DNA of 64,000 nucleotides from M3007 sp044226205 (GCA_044226205.1 JBGAHL010000019.1:1-64000), one strand, 5' to 3'. Counted from the stretch's first letter, positions 50,481-59,414 are shown. Program-made: numbers and translations. The notes: a model not told the origin generated them from the sequence alone.

Positions 50481-51881
50481 TTACAAAATCGTCGCCTTAG
50501 CAGCGTCCAGCATTTTGCGGCATTCGGCCAGATCGGGGCCCTGGGCATACACGCGCAGTACGGGCTCGGTGCCGGAAGCGCGGATCATGACCCATTTGTC
50601 GTCGCCGAACAGGAATTTCCAGCCGTCGATGTCTTCCACGCCCTGAATTTTGTACGAACCGAAGGCTTTGTACGAGCGACTGTTGCAGGCGGCAATGACG
50701 GCTTGTTTCTGCGCTTCGGTGATGTGCAGGTCGTCGCGGTCGAAGGCGAATTTGCCCACTTCCTTGTACACTTCTTCCACGAGGCCCTTGACCGTTTTGC
50801 CGGTCTTGGCCATGAATTCGAGCACCAGCAGGCCCATCCAGATGCCGTCGCGTTCGGGGATGTGGCCTTTGACGGCCAGACCGCCCGATTCCTCGCCGCC
50901 CACGAGCACGTCTTCCTTGGTCATGATTTCGGCGATGTATTTGAAGCCGACCTTGGTGATCTCGTAGGGCAGGCCGAATTTTTCGGCCATTTTTTTCATC
51001 TTGTCGGTCACGGAGAAAGTGAAAACGACTTTGCCGCGCATGTTTTTGTACTTGTAGAGGTACAGCAGCAGAATCAGCAGGAGGTGGTGGCTATCGACGA
51101 AATTGCCGTCTTCATCGTACATGCCGATGCGGTCGGCGTCGCCGTCGTTGGCCAGGCCTGCGGTGATTTTCGGATTCTTTCGGATCGTTTCGCTGAGTTC
51201 CAGCAGGTTGCGGTGGATGGGTTCGGGCGCCTGACCGTGCATACCCGGGTTTTCGTCGCAATGCAGAAAGACCGACTTGGGCAGGAGTTTGCGCACGGCG
51301 CGTTGTCCGGCGCCGTACATGGCGTCGTAAGCCAGTCGGCCGGCGCTTTGTTTGATGCTGCGCAGGTCGAAGTGTTTTTTCGCGTGGCGCAGGTACATGG
51401 TTTCGAGGTCGGCGTCCTGAAACAGTTTTTTATCGACCAGTTGTTTCAGGGAGGGAAGATCCTTGAGCGAACAGACGTCGGGGATGAGTTTTTCCACCTC
51501 CGCGATGTCTGAGGGGATCATGGGGCCGCCGTAAGCGGCTTTGAGTTTAAACCCGTTGTAGGAAGGCGGGTTGTGGCTGGCGGTGATCACGATGCCGAGG
51601 TCGGCTTTCAGTTTGACCACGCCAAGCGATACCATCGGGGTGGACACGAAGCCCGTACCCGCGTACACCCGGATGCCGTAGGCGCCGAGTACGCGAGCGG
51701 TGACGCTGACAAACAAGGGGCCGCCAAAACGGCAATCGTGGCCGATCACGGCCTTTTTCATTTTGCGCTGTTTCATGAACAGGGCGGTAGCCTCGGCTAC
51801 GCGCATGACGTTGTCTACCGTGTAGTCGTCGGCAATGATGGCGCGCCAGCCGTCGGTGCCGAATTTGATCGGAGTTGCCAT
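50481..51881 (-). CDS. phosphoglucomutase/phosphomannomutase family enzyme
   Basis: 466 residues, normal for this family. The phospho-Ser loop is TASHNPP, the metal-binding loop is DGDADRIG, the sugar-binding loop GGEESGGL and the phosphate-binding RASGTEP are all present. It moves a phosphate between C6 and C1 of hexose phosphates for glycan and nucleotide-sugar synthesis. Glucose versus mannose preference cannot be told. An AAGTT-rich half-element lies just upstream of its start (51892-51925). Confidence 0.95.
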   Translation of the reverse strand: MATPIKFGTDGWRAIIADDYTVDNVMRVAEATALFMKQRKMKKAVIGHDCRFGGPLFVSVTARVLGAYGIRVYAGTGFVSTPMVSLGVVKLKADLGIVITASHNPPSYNGFKLKAAYGGPMIPSDIAEVEKLIPDVCSLKDLPSLKQLVDKKLFQDADLETMYLRHAKKHFDLRSIKQSAGRLAYDAMYGAGQRAVRKLLPKSVFLHCDENPGMHGQAPEPIHRNLLELSETIRKNPKITAGLANDGDADRIGMYDEDGNFVDSHHLLLILLLYLYKYKNMRGKVVFTFSVTDKMKKMAEKFGLPYEITKVGFKYIAEIMTKEDVLVGGEESGGLAVKGHIPERDGIWMGLLVLEFMAKTGKTVKGLVEEVYKEVGKFAFDRDDLHITEAQKQAVIAACNSRSYKAFGSYKIQGVEDIDGWKFLFGDDKWVMIRASGTEPVLRVYAQGPDLAECRKMLDAAKATIL

Positions 51882-52049
51882 ATCAGCAGAAAGTTAAAAG
51901 TTGTAAGTTTCAAGTTCGAAGTTGCGGAAAACGCTTTTTCCCCGTGTGGCGCCCGCCGAAACGAGCGCTTTTGGAAAAATTACGCCTGCAAACGTATTCG
52001 CAAAGAGAATCACTCCGGATGAGTCAGGCAAATTTTTGACAAAGGCTTT

Positions 52050-52057
52050 TAGCTTTG
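52050..52057 (+). promoter_or_regulatory. Bacteroidota -7 box for pcm
   Basis: TAGCTTTG fits TAnnTTTG. The pcm ATG at 52109 follows about 50 bp later. Confidence 0.5.
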
Positions 52058-52108
52058 CCCCGCATTACCCAATCGGATTGATCTTAAAATCGGGCTAATC
52101 GGACGAAC

Positions 52109-52756
52109 ATGACAGACAGTTACCGCCACAAAGGACTGCGCAAAAGGCTGGTGGACCAGTTGCGCCAAAAGGGTATTCGCGACGAGGCGGTGCTGACGGC
52201 CATTGGCGCCGTGCCGCGCCATTTTTTTCTCGACAAGGCTTTCGAGGAGCACGCTTACGAAGACAAACCTTTCCCCATCGGCAATCAGCAGACGATTTCG
52301 CAGCCGTACACGGTGGCGTACCAAACCGCGTTGCTGGAGGTCAAAAAACGCGACCGTGTCCTTGAAATCGGTACTGGGTCGGGATATCAGGCCGCGATTC
52401 TGGGCGCTATGGGCGCGCGGGTTTTTACGGTGGAACGACAGGAGGCCTTGTACCTGAAATCCAGAGAACTGCTTGAAAAACTGGGTTTTGCCAACATCCG
52501 TTGCTTCTTCCGCGACGGTACCAAAGGGCTGGCCGAATTCGCTCCTTACGACAAAATCATCGTCACGGCCGGCGCCCCCGTGGTGCCCCAGGCCCTCAAA
52601 GACCAGTTGGCGACAGGCGGCATTTTAGTGATTCCAGTGGGGGAAGATGTGCAATACATGTACCGGATCACGCGGGTGTCGGATACGGAATACCGCGAGG
52701 AAATGCTGGACGCGTTCCGATTCGTGCCGTTTTTGGAGGGGGTGAAAAAGAAATAG
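52109..52756 (+). CDS. pcm: protein-L-isoaspartate O-methyltransferase
   Basis: 215 residues. It methylates isoaspartate in damaged proteins using SAM, allowing repair. The family pattern is complete: GIRDEAVLTAIGAVPRHFFL, the QQTISQPYTVAYQ active-site segment, and the SAM-binding VLEIGTGSGYQAAIL. Length is normal. The TAG stop abuts the AAGTT-rich repeat element copy B. Confidence 0.96.
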   Translation: MTDSYRHKGLRKRLVDQLRQKGIRDEAVLTAIGAVPRHFFLDKAFEEHAYEDKPFPIGNQQTISQPYTVAYQTALLEVKKRDRVLEIGTGSGYQAAILGAMGARVFTVERQEALYLKSRELLEKLGFANIRCFFRDGTKGLAEFAPYDKIIVTAGAPVVPQALKDQLATGGILVIPVGEDVQYMYRITRVSDTEYREEMLDAFRFVPFLEGVKKK

Positions 52757-52994
52757 TTCAAAGTTGGGGAGTTCAAAGTTTAAAGTTCAAAGTTCGTAGC
52801 GGATTGCGTTTGGGGTGCATGGACGTTTGCGCTACCGGGTATTTGTTGTTCAGCGGATTTTTCAGAGATGAATGGCTACTGAGCTGATGACTCCAAATAC
52901 AAATTATGGCCACACAACCCACTAACCGCCAACCGCTTACAACTTTAAACTTTAAACTAACCAACTTTAAACTTTAAACTAACCAACTTTAAAC
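52757..52994. repeat. AAGTT-rich inverted-repeat element, copy B
   Basis: It shares with copy A (16499) the left arm (ttcaaagttggggagttcaa), core segments gttcgtagcggat, tggacgtttgcgct and caaccgcttacaac, and the right arm (aactttaaac). The core has about 60 extra bases. It fits exactly between the TAG stop of pcm and the TAA stop of the converging regulator gene. Confidence 0.85.
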
Positions 52995-53303
52995 TTAATC
53001 GTCGTCCCTGCCCAGTTTCACCAATGCTTCCAGGGCATCCAGATGCGCCCGAAAAGCGTTGCGGCCCGTTTCCGTGGCGCCGTAGGTGGTGCGGGGTTTG
53101 CGCCCTACAAATTCTTTGCGCACGGTGATGCACTCGGCTGTTTCCAGGGCCTTAAGGTGACTGGCGAGGTTGCCGTCGGTGAGGTTGAGCGCGTCCTTGA
53201 GGGTGTTGTACTCCACCCAATCGTTCACCACCAGGATGGCCATGATGCCCAGCCGGTTGCGATGGTCGAAAGCAGGATTGAGTTGAGTAATGAGGTCTTT
53301 CAT
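52995..53303 (-). CDS. winged-helix transcriptional regulator (ArsR/MarR-like)
   Basis: 102 residues. A winged helix-turn-helix is clear: RLGIMAILVVNDWVEYNTLKDAL, then the recognition part LTDGNLASHLKALETAECI and the wing RKPRTTYGATETG. This is the short regulator type that typically controls its neighbouring membrane protein. Its start overlaps the stop of that gene by 4 bp (ATGA), so the two are translationally coupled. The ligand is unknown. Confidence 0.88.
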   Translation of the reverse strand: MKDLITQLNPAFDHRNRLGIMAILVVNDWVEYNTLKDALNLTDGNLASHLKALETAECITVRKEFVGRKPRTTYGATETGRNAFRAHLDALEALVKLGRDDD

Positions 53304-53956
53304 GCGCTTTTACCTTCGTATTTGATGTACATAAGCGCCCCGTACACAATGTGCAGCACCCCGAAGCCCAATGCCCAGAGTTCGAGCCCGTGCCCCAGAA
53401 AAAATACGCCCAGCAGCCCCAGCGCGATTTCGGACAGCCCCAGGTATTCGATGTCGTGCAGGGTGTATTTGCCGCCATTGACCAGCGACAGACCGTAAAA
53501 CAACAGCGTCGACGGCGCTACCAGCGCCGGCAGGTCCCAGTACAAAATACCGAGACAAAAAATACCGCCCGCCAGCAGCGGCACGGCAAGCGCCATCAGC
53601 AAGCGGCGCGAGGTGTGGTCCCACATCCGGGCGCCGCGCAGCCGGGCCTTGCGCCGCGTGAAAAACAAACCGCCCGCCAGCGCCGATACGAGCACGACGC
53701 TGCCGATCAGGATAAAAGCGAATTTGTAACCCATGCCCCAGCGTTCGGTGTGCAGCGCACGAATAAAATAACTGACGTCGTTGCCGGCAAAAGGCCGCGT
53801 GTCGAGCCACAGGTAAACGGCCGTCACGCCGGCCAGGGCGCAGAGGCCGGCCCAAATGCCCGACAAGCCGCTCAGGCTTAAAAAACGGCTGTTGCGCTCC
53901 ATCAGAGCACGCATTTCCGCCAAATGTTCCAGTTGTTGCTGCACTTCCTGATTCAT
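53300..53956 (-). CDS. multi-pass membrane protein coupled to regulator
   Basis: 218 residues from ATG 53956 (MNQEVQQQLEHLAEM). An N-terminal cytosolic helix is followed by about six membrane helices (LSGLSGIWAGLCALAGVTAVYLW, FAFILIGSVVLVSALAGGLFF, LLMALAVPLLAGGIFCLGIL and others). This gene-pair architecture with a short winged-helix regulator is common in Bacteroidota; function unknown. The frame extends upstream to 54058, but that part is not family-like and overlaps the rlmB promoter area. Confidence 0.75.
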   Translation of the reverse strand: MNQEVQQQLEHLAEMRALMERNSRFLSLSGLSGIWAGLCALAGVTAVYLWLDTRPFAGNDVSYFIRALHTERWGMGYKFAFILIGSVVLVSALAGGLFFTRRKARLRGARMWDHTSRRLLMALAVPLLAGGIFCLGILYWDLPALVAPSTLLFYGLSLVNGGKYTLHDIEYLGLSEIALGLLGVFFLGHGLELWALGFGVLHIVYGALMYIKYEGKSA

Positions 53957-54123
53957 ATCGATAAAGCACTTTGTAGGGCAAAGTTGAGAATTTTTAAAGA
54001 TTTCCCCGCCTTCTTTTTCAACAATCCGCCTGCGTGGCAGCGCCAAACCGGCCAACACAGGGCCAGCCTGCTCAAACGCCGTATCTTGCCGCCCCGGCTG
54101 CGCCTAAATGCGCCGGTTTGCCC

Positions 54124-54849
54124 ATGCTTATTTACGGACATCACCCGGTCGTGGAAGCCATACAATCGGGTCGCCCGGTTGAAAAAGTTTTTTTTCAACA
54201 AGGGATTCGCGGCGACCTGGAAAAGGAGATTCGGCACCTGACCAAACAGTATGACATCCCGCTGCAGGTGGTCCCGCGCGAACGCCTCAACAAAATGGTG
54301 CGCGGCAACCATCAGGGCGTAGCAGCCTGGCTGGCTTTGGTCGAGTTTCAGCAACTGGAAGATGTGGTGCCGCACTTGTTCGAGCAGGGCCTCACGCCCC
54401 TCCTGCTCCTGCTCGACGGCGTGACCGACGTGCGCAATTTCGGCGCAATTTGCCGCTCGGCGTACTGCCTCGGCGTACATGCCGTGGTGGTGCCCACATC
54501 GGGCGCGGCCCCGGCCAACGAGGAGGCCATGAAGGCCTCCGCCGGCGCGCTCGCCAAGGTGCAGATCTGCCGGGTAAAGAGCATTTTTTCGGCCGTCGAC
54601 TGGCTGAAAGCCAGCGGCATACAGGTCGTCGCCACGGCGCTCACCGAACGGTCGGCGCCCCTCATGGAGATTGATTTTACTGCGCCGACGGCTGTTCTGA
54701 TGGGCTCGGAAGACCAGGGCGTCCATCCCAAATTGCTCAAAATGGCCGATCAGGTCACCAAAATTCCGCAGGCCGTCGACTTCGACTCTTTCAACGTCAG
54801 CGTGGCGGCGGGCATCGTGTTGTACGAGGCCGTGCGCCAGCGGAAGTGA
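54124..54849 (+). CDS. rlmB: 23S rRNA 2'-O-methyltransferase, RlmB-like (SpoU/TrmH)
   Basis: 241 residues from ATG 54124 (MLIYGHHPVVEAI). The N-terminal substrate-binding domain (LIYGHHPVVEAI, RGNHQGVAAW) precedes the SPOUT catalytic knot: LDGVTDVRNFGAICRSAYCLG, VLMGSEDQGVHP and FDSFNVSVAAGIVLYE. It modifies a guanosine in 23S rRNA, or a related RNA. Upstream sequence in the frame is Pro/Ala-rich and not family-like. The stop is 1 bp before the converging GT39-like gene. Confidence 0.9.
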   Translation: MLIYGHHPVVEAIQSGRPVEKVFFQQGIRGDLEKEIRHLTKQYDIPLQVVPRERLNKMVRGNHQGVAAWLALVEFQQLEDVVPHLFEQGLTPLLLLLDGVTDVRNFGAICRSAYCLGVHAVVVPTSGAAPANEEAMKASAGALAKVQICRVKSIFSAVDWLKASGIQVVATALTERSAPLMEIDFTAPTAVLMGSEDQGVHPKLLKMADQVTKIPQAVDFDSFNVSVAAGIVLYEAVRQRK

Positions 54850-54850
54850 A

Positions 54851-56308
54851 TCATAGCGGCGCTAATTGCGGGTGTTCGGGTGACCAGGTGTGGCGATAAA
54901 TCCGGAAGTCCGGCGTTTCGGCCACAACCGGGTAGTTCAGTGAATCGGGAAGACTCGCGCGATCGGTGCAAATAAATTTGATGCCCTCCCGACCGTAGTC
55001 GTACACCCATTCGGGGTATTTTTTGAACAAATCACTGCCTTCGCTCCGCCCATGACGATGCAGGAAATACATCATTCGGGTGTACACAGCGTCATTGACC
55101 AAAAACTTGTCGCCGGGCAAGGAAACTGAATCGGCCAAGGCCCCGAGTTGCAGAAACTTCCGCATTTCCGGCCGGACAAAAAAATCGTCTTTCTGATGCC
55201 GGATGGACACTGCCGAAATGGCCAGCAAACACGAAAAAAACAACACCGGCCACCTGTCGAACAAGTACGACAACCCAAACCCAGAGACCATGGCATAGGC
55301 CGGATTGAACGGGATCCCGTAGTATTCATGCGTCGGGTAAGCGTAGGCGGCCTGAATGATAAAAACCGCGAACACCGCCGCCGAGCCGAGAACCGCCAGC
55401 GTGGCGTGATCCTGATGCCGTCGGCCGAGGGCATAAATGCCCGGTAACAGCAGGGCGAAGGGCCAGTAACTTTTCATCTGGACCCGGGTGAAATTGTCCC
55501 AGACGCCTTCCCTCAGAGCCCAAAATTGTCGCCAGCCCTCCTCAAAGCCATAGGTTTCGTACATTCTGAGCGCCCCGCCTTCGATCAGTTTTGGGGTCCA
55601 CCAGAAGTACCACAGCGCCATCAGACCGAGCGGCAGGCCGGCTGCCAGGGCAAGGCGCAGGCGTGTTTGGGGCAATACGCCGGGCTCCAGAAAAGGCCAC
55701 AACAGCAGAACTGCTGCGCAGGCCATGGGCAATTTGACCAGCAACCCCGTCGACATGGCAAACAGGAAGCCAAGCAGGTCTTTTAATCGCTTGTTTTCCA
55801 GGTATTTTGCCCCGAAATAATTGCCCGCCAGTACAAAAGACAGGGCAAAGGTGTCGGGCATCGACTTGCGGGCGTAAATGAAAACGATGGAGACCCCGAA
55901 CAGCACCGTTGATGCCAACGCCGCCGTGTGGGGCCAAAATTTTTTCAAAAAAACATAAAAAAACCACAAACCCAGGCTCGATACGATCAGGTTGATCAAG
56001 CGACTGTTCCAGTAGTGTTCTCCGAATATTTCGTAGGAAACAGCGATCAGCCCTGTGTAAATACCCGGCTCCATGGCCACCGGATCGGGGCGGCTGCCCC
56101 TCCCGACGCTGAGCATGGGTTTGAGCGGGTTGGGCGAAATTTCAATCATGTTTCGAGCCGCAGTGAGGGTCAGGGTCTGCCTCAAATTGTGTTCGTCCAG
56201 CGGCGGAAGGTTGATTGTTTCAAGCCGGATCAGGAATAAAATAAAAATCCAGAGCCTGACGTCAAGCAACAAGGCAAGGATTCGGGCCGAGTAGCGTTTT
56301 TTGGTCAT
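54851..56308 (-). CDS. GT39/ArnT-like membrane glycosyltransferase
   Basis: 485 residues with roughly 10-12 membrane helices. The first periplasmic loop has acidic PPLDEHNLRQT, the position of the catalytic Asp/Glu in GT39-type enzymes, and RSRLINL-like sequence (NSRLINLIVSS) follows. Such enzymes move sugars from lipid-linked donors onto lipids or proteins outside the membrane. The C-terminal soluble part (~400-485) is of unknown fold. Donor and acceptor are unknown. Confidence 0.8.
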   Translation of the reverse strand: MTKKRYSARILALLLDVRLWIFILFLIRLETINLPPLDEHNLRQTLTLTAARNMIEISPNPLKPMLSVGRGSRPDPVAMEPGIYTGLIAVSYEIFGEHYWNSRLINLIVSSLGLWFFYVFLKKFWPHTAALASTVLFGVSIVFIYARKSMPDTFALSFVLAGNYFGAKYLENKRLKDLLGFLFAMSTGLLVKLPMACAAVLLLWPFLEPGVLPQTRLRLALAAGLPLGLMALWYFWWTPKLIEGGALRMYETYGFEEGWRQFWALREGVWDNFTRVQMKSYWPFALLLPGIYALGRRHQDHATLAVLGSAAVFAVFIIQAAYAYPTHEYYGIPFNPAYAMVSGFGLSYLFDRWPVLFFSCLLAISAVSIRHQKDDFFVRPEMRKFLQLGALADSVSLPGDKFLVNDAVYTRMMYFLHRHGRSEGSDLFKKYPEWVYDYGREGIKFICTDRASLPDSLNYPVVAETPDFRIYRHTWSPEHPQLAPL

Positions 56309-56387
56309 GTTGTTTCTTTGAAGTTGATATAACCCGTAACGAACCCTGAAAACCCGATGTGAACCCGCTTGCTACCCCGACATTGCC

Positions 56388-56395
56388 TAAATTTG
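56388..56395 (+). promoter_or_regulatory. Bacteroidota -7 box, nearly at the start codon
   Basis: TAAATTTG ends 5 bp before the ATG at 56401; a TTG lies at 56369-56371. The transcript would be leaderless or almost so. Confidence 0.6.
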
Positions 56396-56400
56396 ACACG

Positions 56401-57198
56401 ATGTACCTTTTTACGGATCAATTGGGGCGCGAAGTTGCCCTGCCGCACTGGCCGCCTCGGCGAATTGTTTCGCTGGTGCCCTCGCAGACCGAGCTGCTGT
56501 TCGATCTGGGCCTTGGCGAACGGGTGGTCGGTATCACCAAATTTTGCGTACACCCGGCCGAATGGTTTCAGAAAAAAACGAGGGTGGGTGGCACCAAAAC
56601 GGTAAACCTGGCCAAAATCGAGACCCTGCAACCCGATCTGATCATTGGCAACAAGGAGGAAAACGAACGCGGACAAATAGAAACCCTGGCGCAGCGATAC
56701 CCCGTCTGGCTCAGCGATGTGTCCACCCTGCCCGGGGCGCTGGACATGATGCTCCGCCTCGGCGCCCTGACCGGCGCCGAAGAAGCGGCAAACAACCTGG
56801 TGCAGGCCGTTCAGGCTGAATTTGATCGCCTTGGCGAGCCGGCGCCGCCAGTCAGAGTCGCCTATTTGATCTGGAGAAAACCTTTCATGGTGGCCGGCTC
56901 GGGCACTTTTATCGACGACATGCTGCAGCGGTCCGGATTTTTCAATGCTTTTGCAGGCACGGCCCGCTACCCGGAAGTGAGCGCCGAGGCACTGGCTGAG
57001 GCCGGGCCGCGTCAGATTTTTTTGTCGTCGGAGCCCTATCCTTTTTCCGAAAAACACCTGGCGGCTTTCAAGTCCATTTGCCCGGACGCGGAGGTTCGCG
57101 TGGTCGATGGCGAGCTGTTTTCCTGGTACGGCAGCAGGTTGCTGCGAGCGCCGGAATACTTTCTTAGATTGCGTAAAGCCATTTTTGACCAAAAATGA
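56401..57198 (+). CDS. BtuF-like substrate-binding protein without signal peptide
   Basis: 265 residues. The helical-backbone metal-receptor fold is shown by RIVSLVPSQTELLFDLGLGERVVGIT, GGTKTVNLAKIETLQPDLIIGN and AYLIWRKPFMVAGSGTFIDDML. These match vitamin B12/iron-complex-binding proteins of ABC importers. There is no signal peptide from the chosen ATG, and none in the 42 bp of frame before it, so the protein appears cytosolic or the export signal is absent. No ABC permease is adjacent. Confidence 0.85.
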   Translation: MYLFTDQLGREVALPHWPPRRIVSLVPSQTELLFDLGLGERVVGITKFCVHPAEWFQKKTRVGGTKTVNLAKIETLQPDLIIGNKEENERGQIETLAQRYPVWLSDVSTLPGALDMMLRLGALTGAEEAANNLVQAVQAEFDRLGEPAPPVRVAYLIWRKPFMVAGSGTFIDDMLQRSGFFNAFAGTARYPEVSAEALAEAGPRQIFLSSEPYPFSEKHLAAFKSICPDAEVRVVDGELFSWYGSRLLRAPEYFLRLRKAIFDQK

Positions 57199-57258
57199 CG
57201 CTACTCCAGCCAACCTTTTTTAAAAAATAACCTTCTTTGGGGCTGAATCCTGTACGCT

Positions 57259-57266
57259 TAAATTTA
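57259..57266 (+). promoter_or_regulatory. -7 box of S8 peptidase gene
   Basis: TAAATTTA (variant of TAnnTTTG) with a TTG at 57237-57239, 19 bp upstream. The ATG at 57272 follows 5 bp later. Confidence 0.55.
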
Positions 57267-57271
57267 CCGAC

Positions 57272-58915
57272 ATGAAGAATCTGTTTTTACTCGCCTTCCT
57301 TTTGCTGTCTTGCTCCCTGTCTGCCCAAAGCGCCGCGCAACAACCCGGTGCAAGGCGTCAGGGTGAAATTTTGGCCCAATTGGCCCCTGGTCTCAGCTTC
57401 GAACAGGTGTTTGCCGACGAGCCGGCTTTTACGCTGAAAAAGGTCGTTGCCGACGACTGGCGCATCGTGTTACTGGGTTTTGACGAGCAAAATGGCAACG
57501 GCGAGGAAATGATGGCCAGGGTCCAAAAACTGCCCGGCGTTCAGGTAGCCCAATGGAATCACCTGGCCAGTCCCCGGGGCATTCCCAATGACCCGAGCTG
57601 GTCGTCGCAGGTCGACATGGAACTTATCGGCATGGCCCACGCCTGGGACGGCTCAACGGGCGGCGTGATGTACACGCGGGATTCCGTTCGGGGCGATACC
57701 ATCGTCGTGGCTGTACTGGAAGAAGGATTTCTGATCGACCACCCCGATATCAAGCCCAATTTGTGGCACAACTGGGGCGAAATACCCAACAACAACATCG
57801 ACGACGACGGCAACGGCTATGTGGACGATTACACCGGCTGGGACCCGCAGGACGGCGGCTCGGGCGGTGGCAACCTGGCGCCGCACGGCACCTCGGTGTG
57901 CGGCATCGTCGGTGCGCGCGGCAACAACAACACGGGCGTGTCCGGGGTGAGTTGGAACGTTAAAATGATGGTCATGACGCACTCCGCTATCGATGAATCG
58001 GAGATCATTGCCGGCTATCAGTATGTCGGCAAACAGCGCCGCCGCTACAACGAGACCAACGGCGCGGCGGGCGCATTTGTCGTGGCAACCAATGCTTCTT
58101 TCGGCATCGACGGCGGCAAACCCGCCCAGCACCCGCTTTGGTGCGCGGTGTACGACTCGCTTGGCAAAGTGGGGATACTCAACATCGGCGCAACCGCCAA
58201 CGACCCGGTGAATGTGGAAGTGGTGGGCGATATTCCCAGCACTTGCGGAAGCCCTTACCTCGTGGGCGTGACCAACGTTAACGCCAACAGCGATGTACTT
58301 AGCAACTCGGCAGGTTACGGCACCACGTCGATCGATATCGGGGCGCCCGGCGATGGCTCCTTCACCACGGCCAAGGGCCCGGGCAACACGGCTACCTACG
58401 CTATTTTTACCGGCACCTCGGCGGCTACGCCGCACGTCACCGGCGCGGTCGGCCTGTTGTACAGCCTCGACTGTCCGACGCTGGCCAGCGATGCCCTGAG
58501 CAATCCGACAGCCTGTGCCCTGCGTTTTAAAGAACTGCTGTTGAAAAGCGCGCAGCCGAACAACAGTTTGCAAGGCAAGACCGTCACCGGCGGCCGCCTC
58601 GATGTGGGCGCAGCGGTCGATTCCGTCCGGGCCGACTGCGGGGGCTCGTCCGGTCCGCTCCAGATCACGCTGATCCGGCCCAACCCCGTACACAACCTGC
58701 TCGAAGTGCGCTACGAAACCCCCAATTTCCAGCCATACATGTTCAGGGTGTTCAATATGCTGGGCCAGCTGGTGTTTGAAGACGAGATAACGCCGGAGCA
58801 ATACGGCGAAAAAGTATATTTCTGGGAAGACGTATATTACCTGCCTTCCGGCATTTATGTGGCCACTTTTAACCAGGGCAGAGCCAGGGTTGCCAAGAAA
58901 TTTGTGAAAATTTAA
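57272..58915 (+). CDS. S8 (subtilisin-like) peptidase with T9SS sorting domain
   Basis: 547 residues. Signal peptide (LLAFLLLSCSLSAQ), propeptide-like region to ~110, then the S8 domain. His is in APHGTSVCG (H205), the oxyanion Asn in TNASFG (N274) and Ser in GTSAATPHVTG (S383). The catalytic Asp position (normally VAVIDSG) reads VAVLEEGF, giving Glu at 150. A Gly/Asn/Asp-rich loop (NNNIDDDGNGYVDDY) may bind calcium. The C terminus is a type A T9SS sorting domain (IRPNPVHNLLEV, LPSGIYVATF). It should be exported to the surface. Confidence 0.9.
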   Translation: MKNLFLLAFLLLSCSLSAQSAAQQPGARRQGEILAQLAPGLSFEQVFADEPAFTLKKVVADDWRIVLLGFDEQNGNGEEMMARVQKLPGVQVAQWNHLASPRGIPNDPSWSSQVDMELIGMAHAWDGSTGGVMYTRDSVRGDTIVVAVLEEGFLIDHPDIKPNLWHNWGEIPNNNIDDDGNGYVDDYTGWDPQDGGSGGGNLAPHGTSVCGIVGARGNNNTGVSGVSWNVKMMVMTHSAIDESEIIAGYQYVGKQRRRYNETNGAAGAFVVATNASFGIDGGKPAQHPLWCAVYDSLGKVGILNIGATANDPVNVEVVGDIPSTCGSPYLVGVTNVNANSDVLSNSAGYGTTSIDIGAPGDGSFTTAKGPGNTATYAIFTGTSAATPHVTGAVGLLYSLDCPTLASDALSNPTACALRFKELLLKSAQPNNSLQGKTVTGGRLDVGAAVDSVRADCGGSSGPLQITLIRPNPVHNLLEVRYETPNFQPYMFRVFNMLGQLVFEDEITPEQYGEKVYFWEDVYYLPSGIYVATFNQGRARVAKKFVKI

Positions 58916-58948
58916 AAACACGGCTTGGTTTTTAAAACTCTTGCGTAC

Positions 58949-58956
58949 TATCTTTG
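58949..58956 (+). promoter_or_regulatory. promoter of tRNA-Arg
   Basis: TATCTTTG is an exact TAnnTTTG -7 box, with TTG at 58925-58927 and a 21-bp spacer. The tRNA starts 22 bp after it. Confidence 0.8.
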
Positions 58957-58978
58957 CAGCCCGAAATCAAAAGGGAAT

Positions 58979-59054
58979 GGCTCCGTAGCTTAATGGATAG
59001 AGCATCTGACTACGGATCAGAAGGTTAGAGGTTCGAGTCCTCTCGGAGTCACCA
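58979..59054 (+). tRNA. tRNA-Arg (anticodon ACG)
   Basis: 76 bases with encoded CCA. The acceptor stem ggctccg pairs with cggagtc (one G-U). The anticodon stem tctga/tcaga encloses loop ctacgga, with anticodon ACG at 59012-59014. The T loop is gttcgag. It reads CGU and, after A-to-I editing, CGC and CGA. Confidence 0.97.
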
Positions 59055-59156
59055 AAATTTACAAATGCCTGAGTGCCTGAATTTTAAGAATAGTCGGCGC
59101 CCGGGCATTTTTAACGCCAGCCTGCGGTTTTGCAGGGAAAAAATTAGAACAAAGTC

Positions 59157-59414
59157 ATGTCGAAAGTTTGTGATTTGACGGGCAAAAAGCCGCTGACGGG
59201 CAACCACGTTTCGCACTCGAACCGCAAAACAAAGCGCCGTTTTTATCCCAACCTGCAAACGAAGAAGTTCTTCATGCCGGAAACGGGCGAATGGGTTACG
59301 CTCAAAGTAAGTGCATCGGCCATCCGTACCATCAGCAAAATGGGCTTGTACGCCTACATCAAAAAACTGGAAAAGAAAGGCGAAATCGTCTTCTATTCCG
59401 AGCCGGCCTGCTGA
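59157..59414 (+). CDS. rpmB: ribosomal protein bL28
   Basis: 85 residues. MSKVCDLTGKKPLTGN and the RRFYPNLQ and VSASAIRTISKMGL segments are typical of bL28. It is the first protein gene of the rpmB-rpmG-DUF4295 run, which is conserved in Bacteroidota. It starts 103 bp after the tRNA. Confidence 0.97.
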   Translation: MSKVCDLTGKKPLTGNHVSHSNRKTKRRFYPNLQTKKFFMPETGEWVTLKVSASAIRTISKMGLYAYIKKLEKKGEIVFYSEPAC

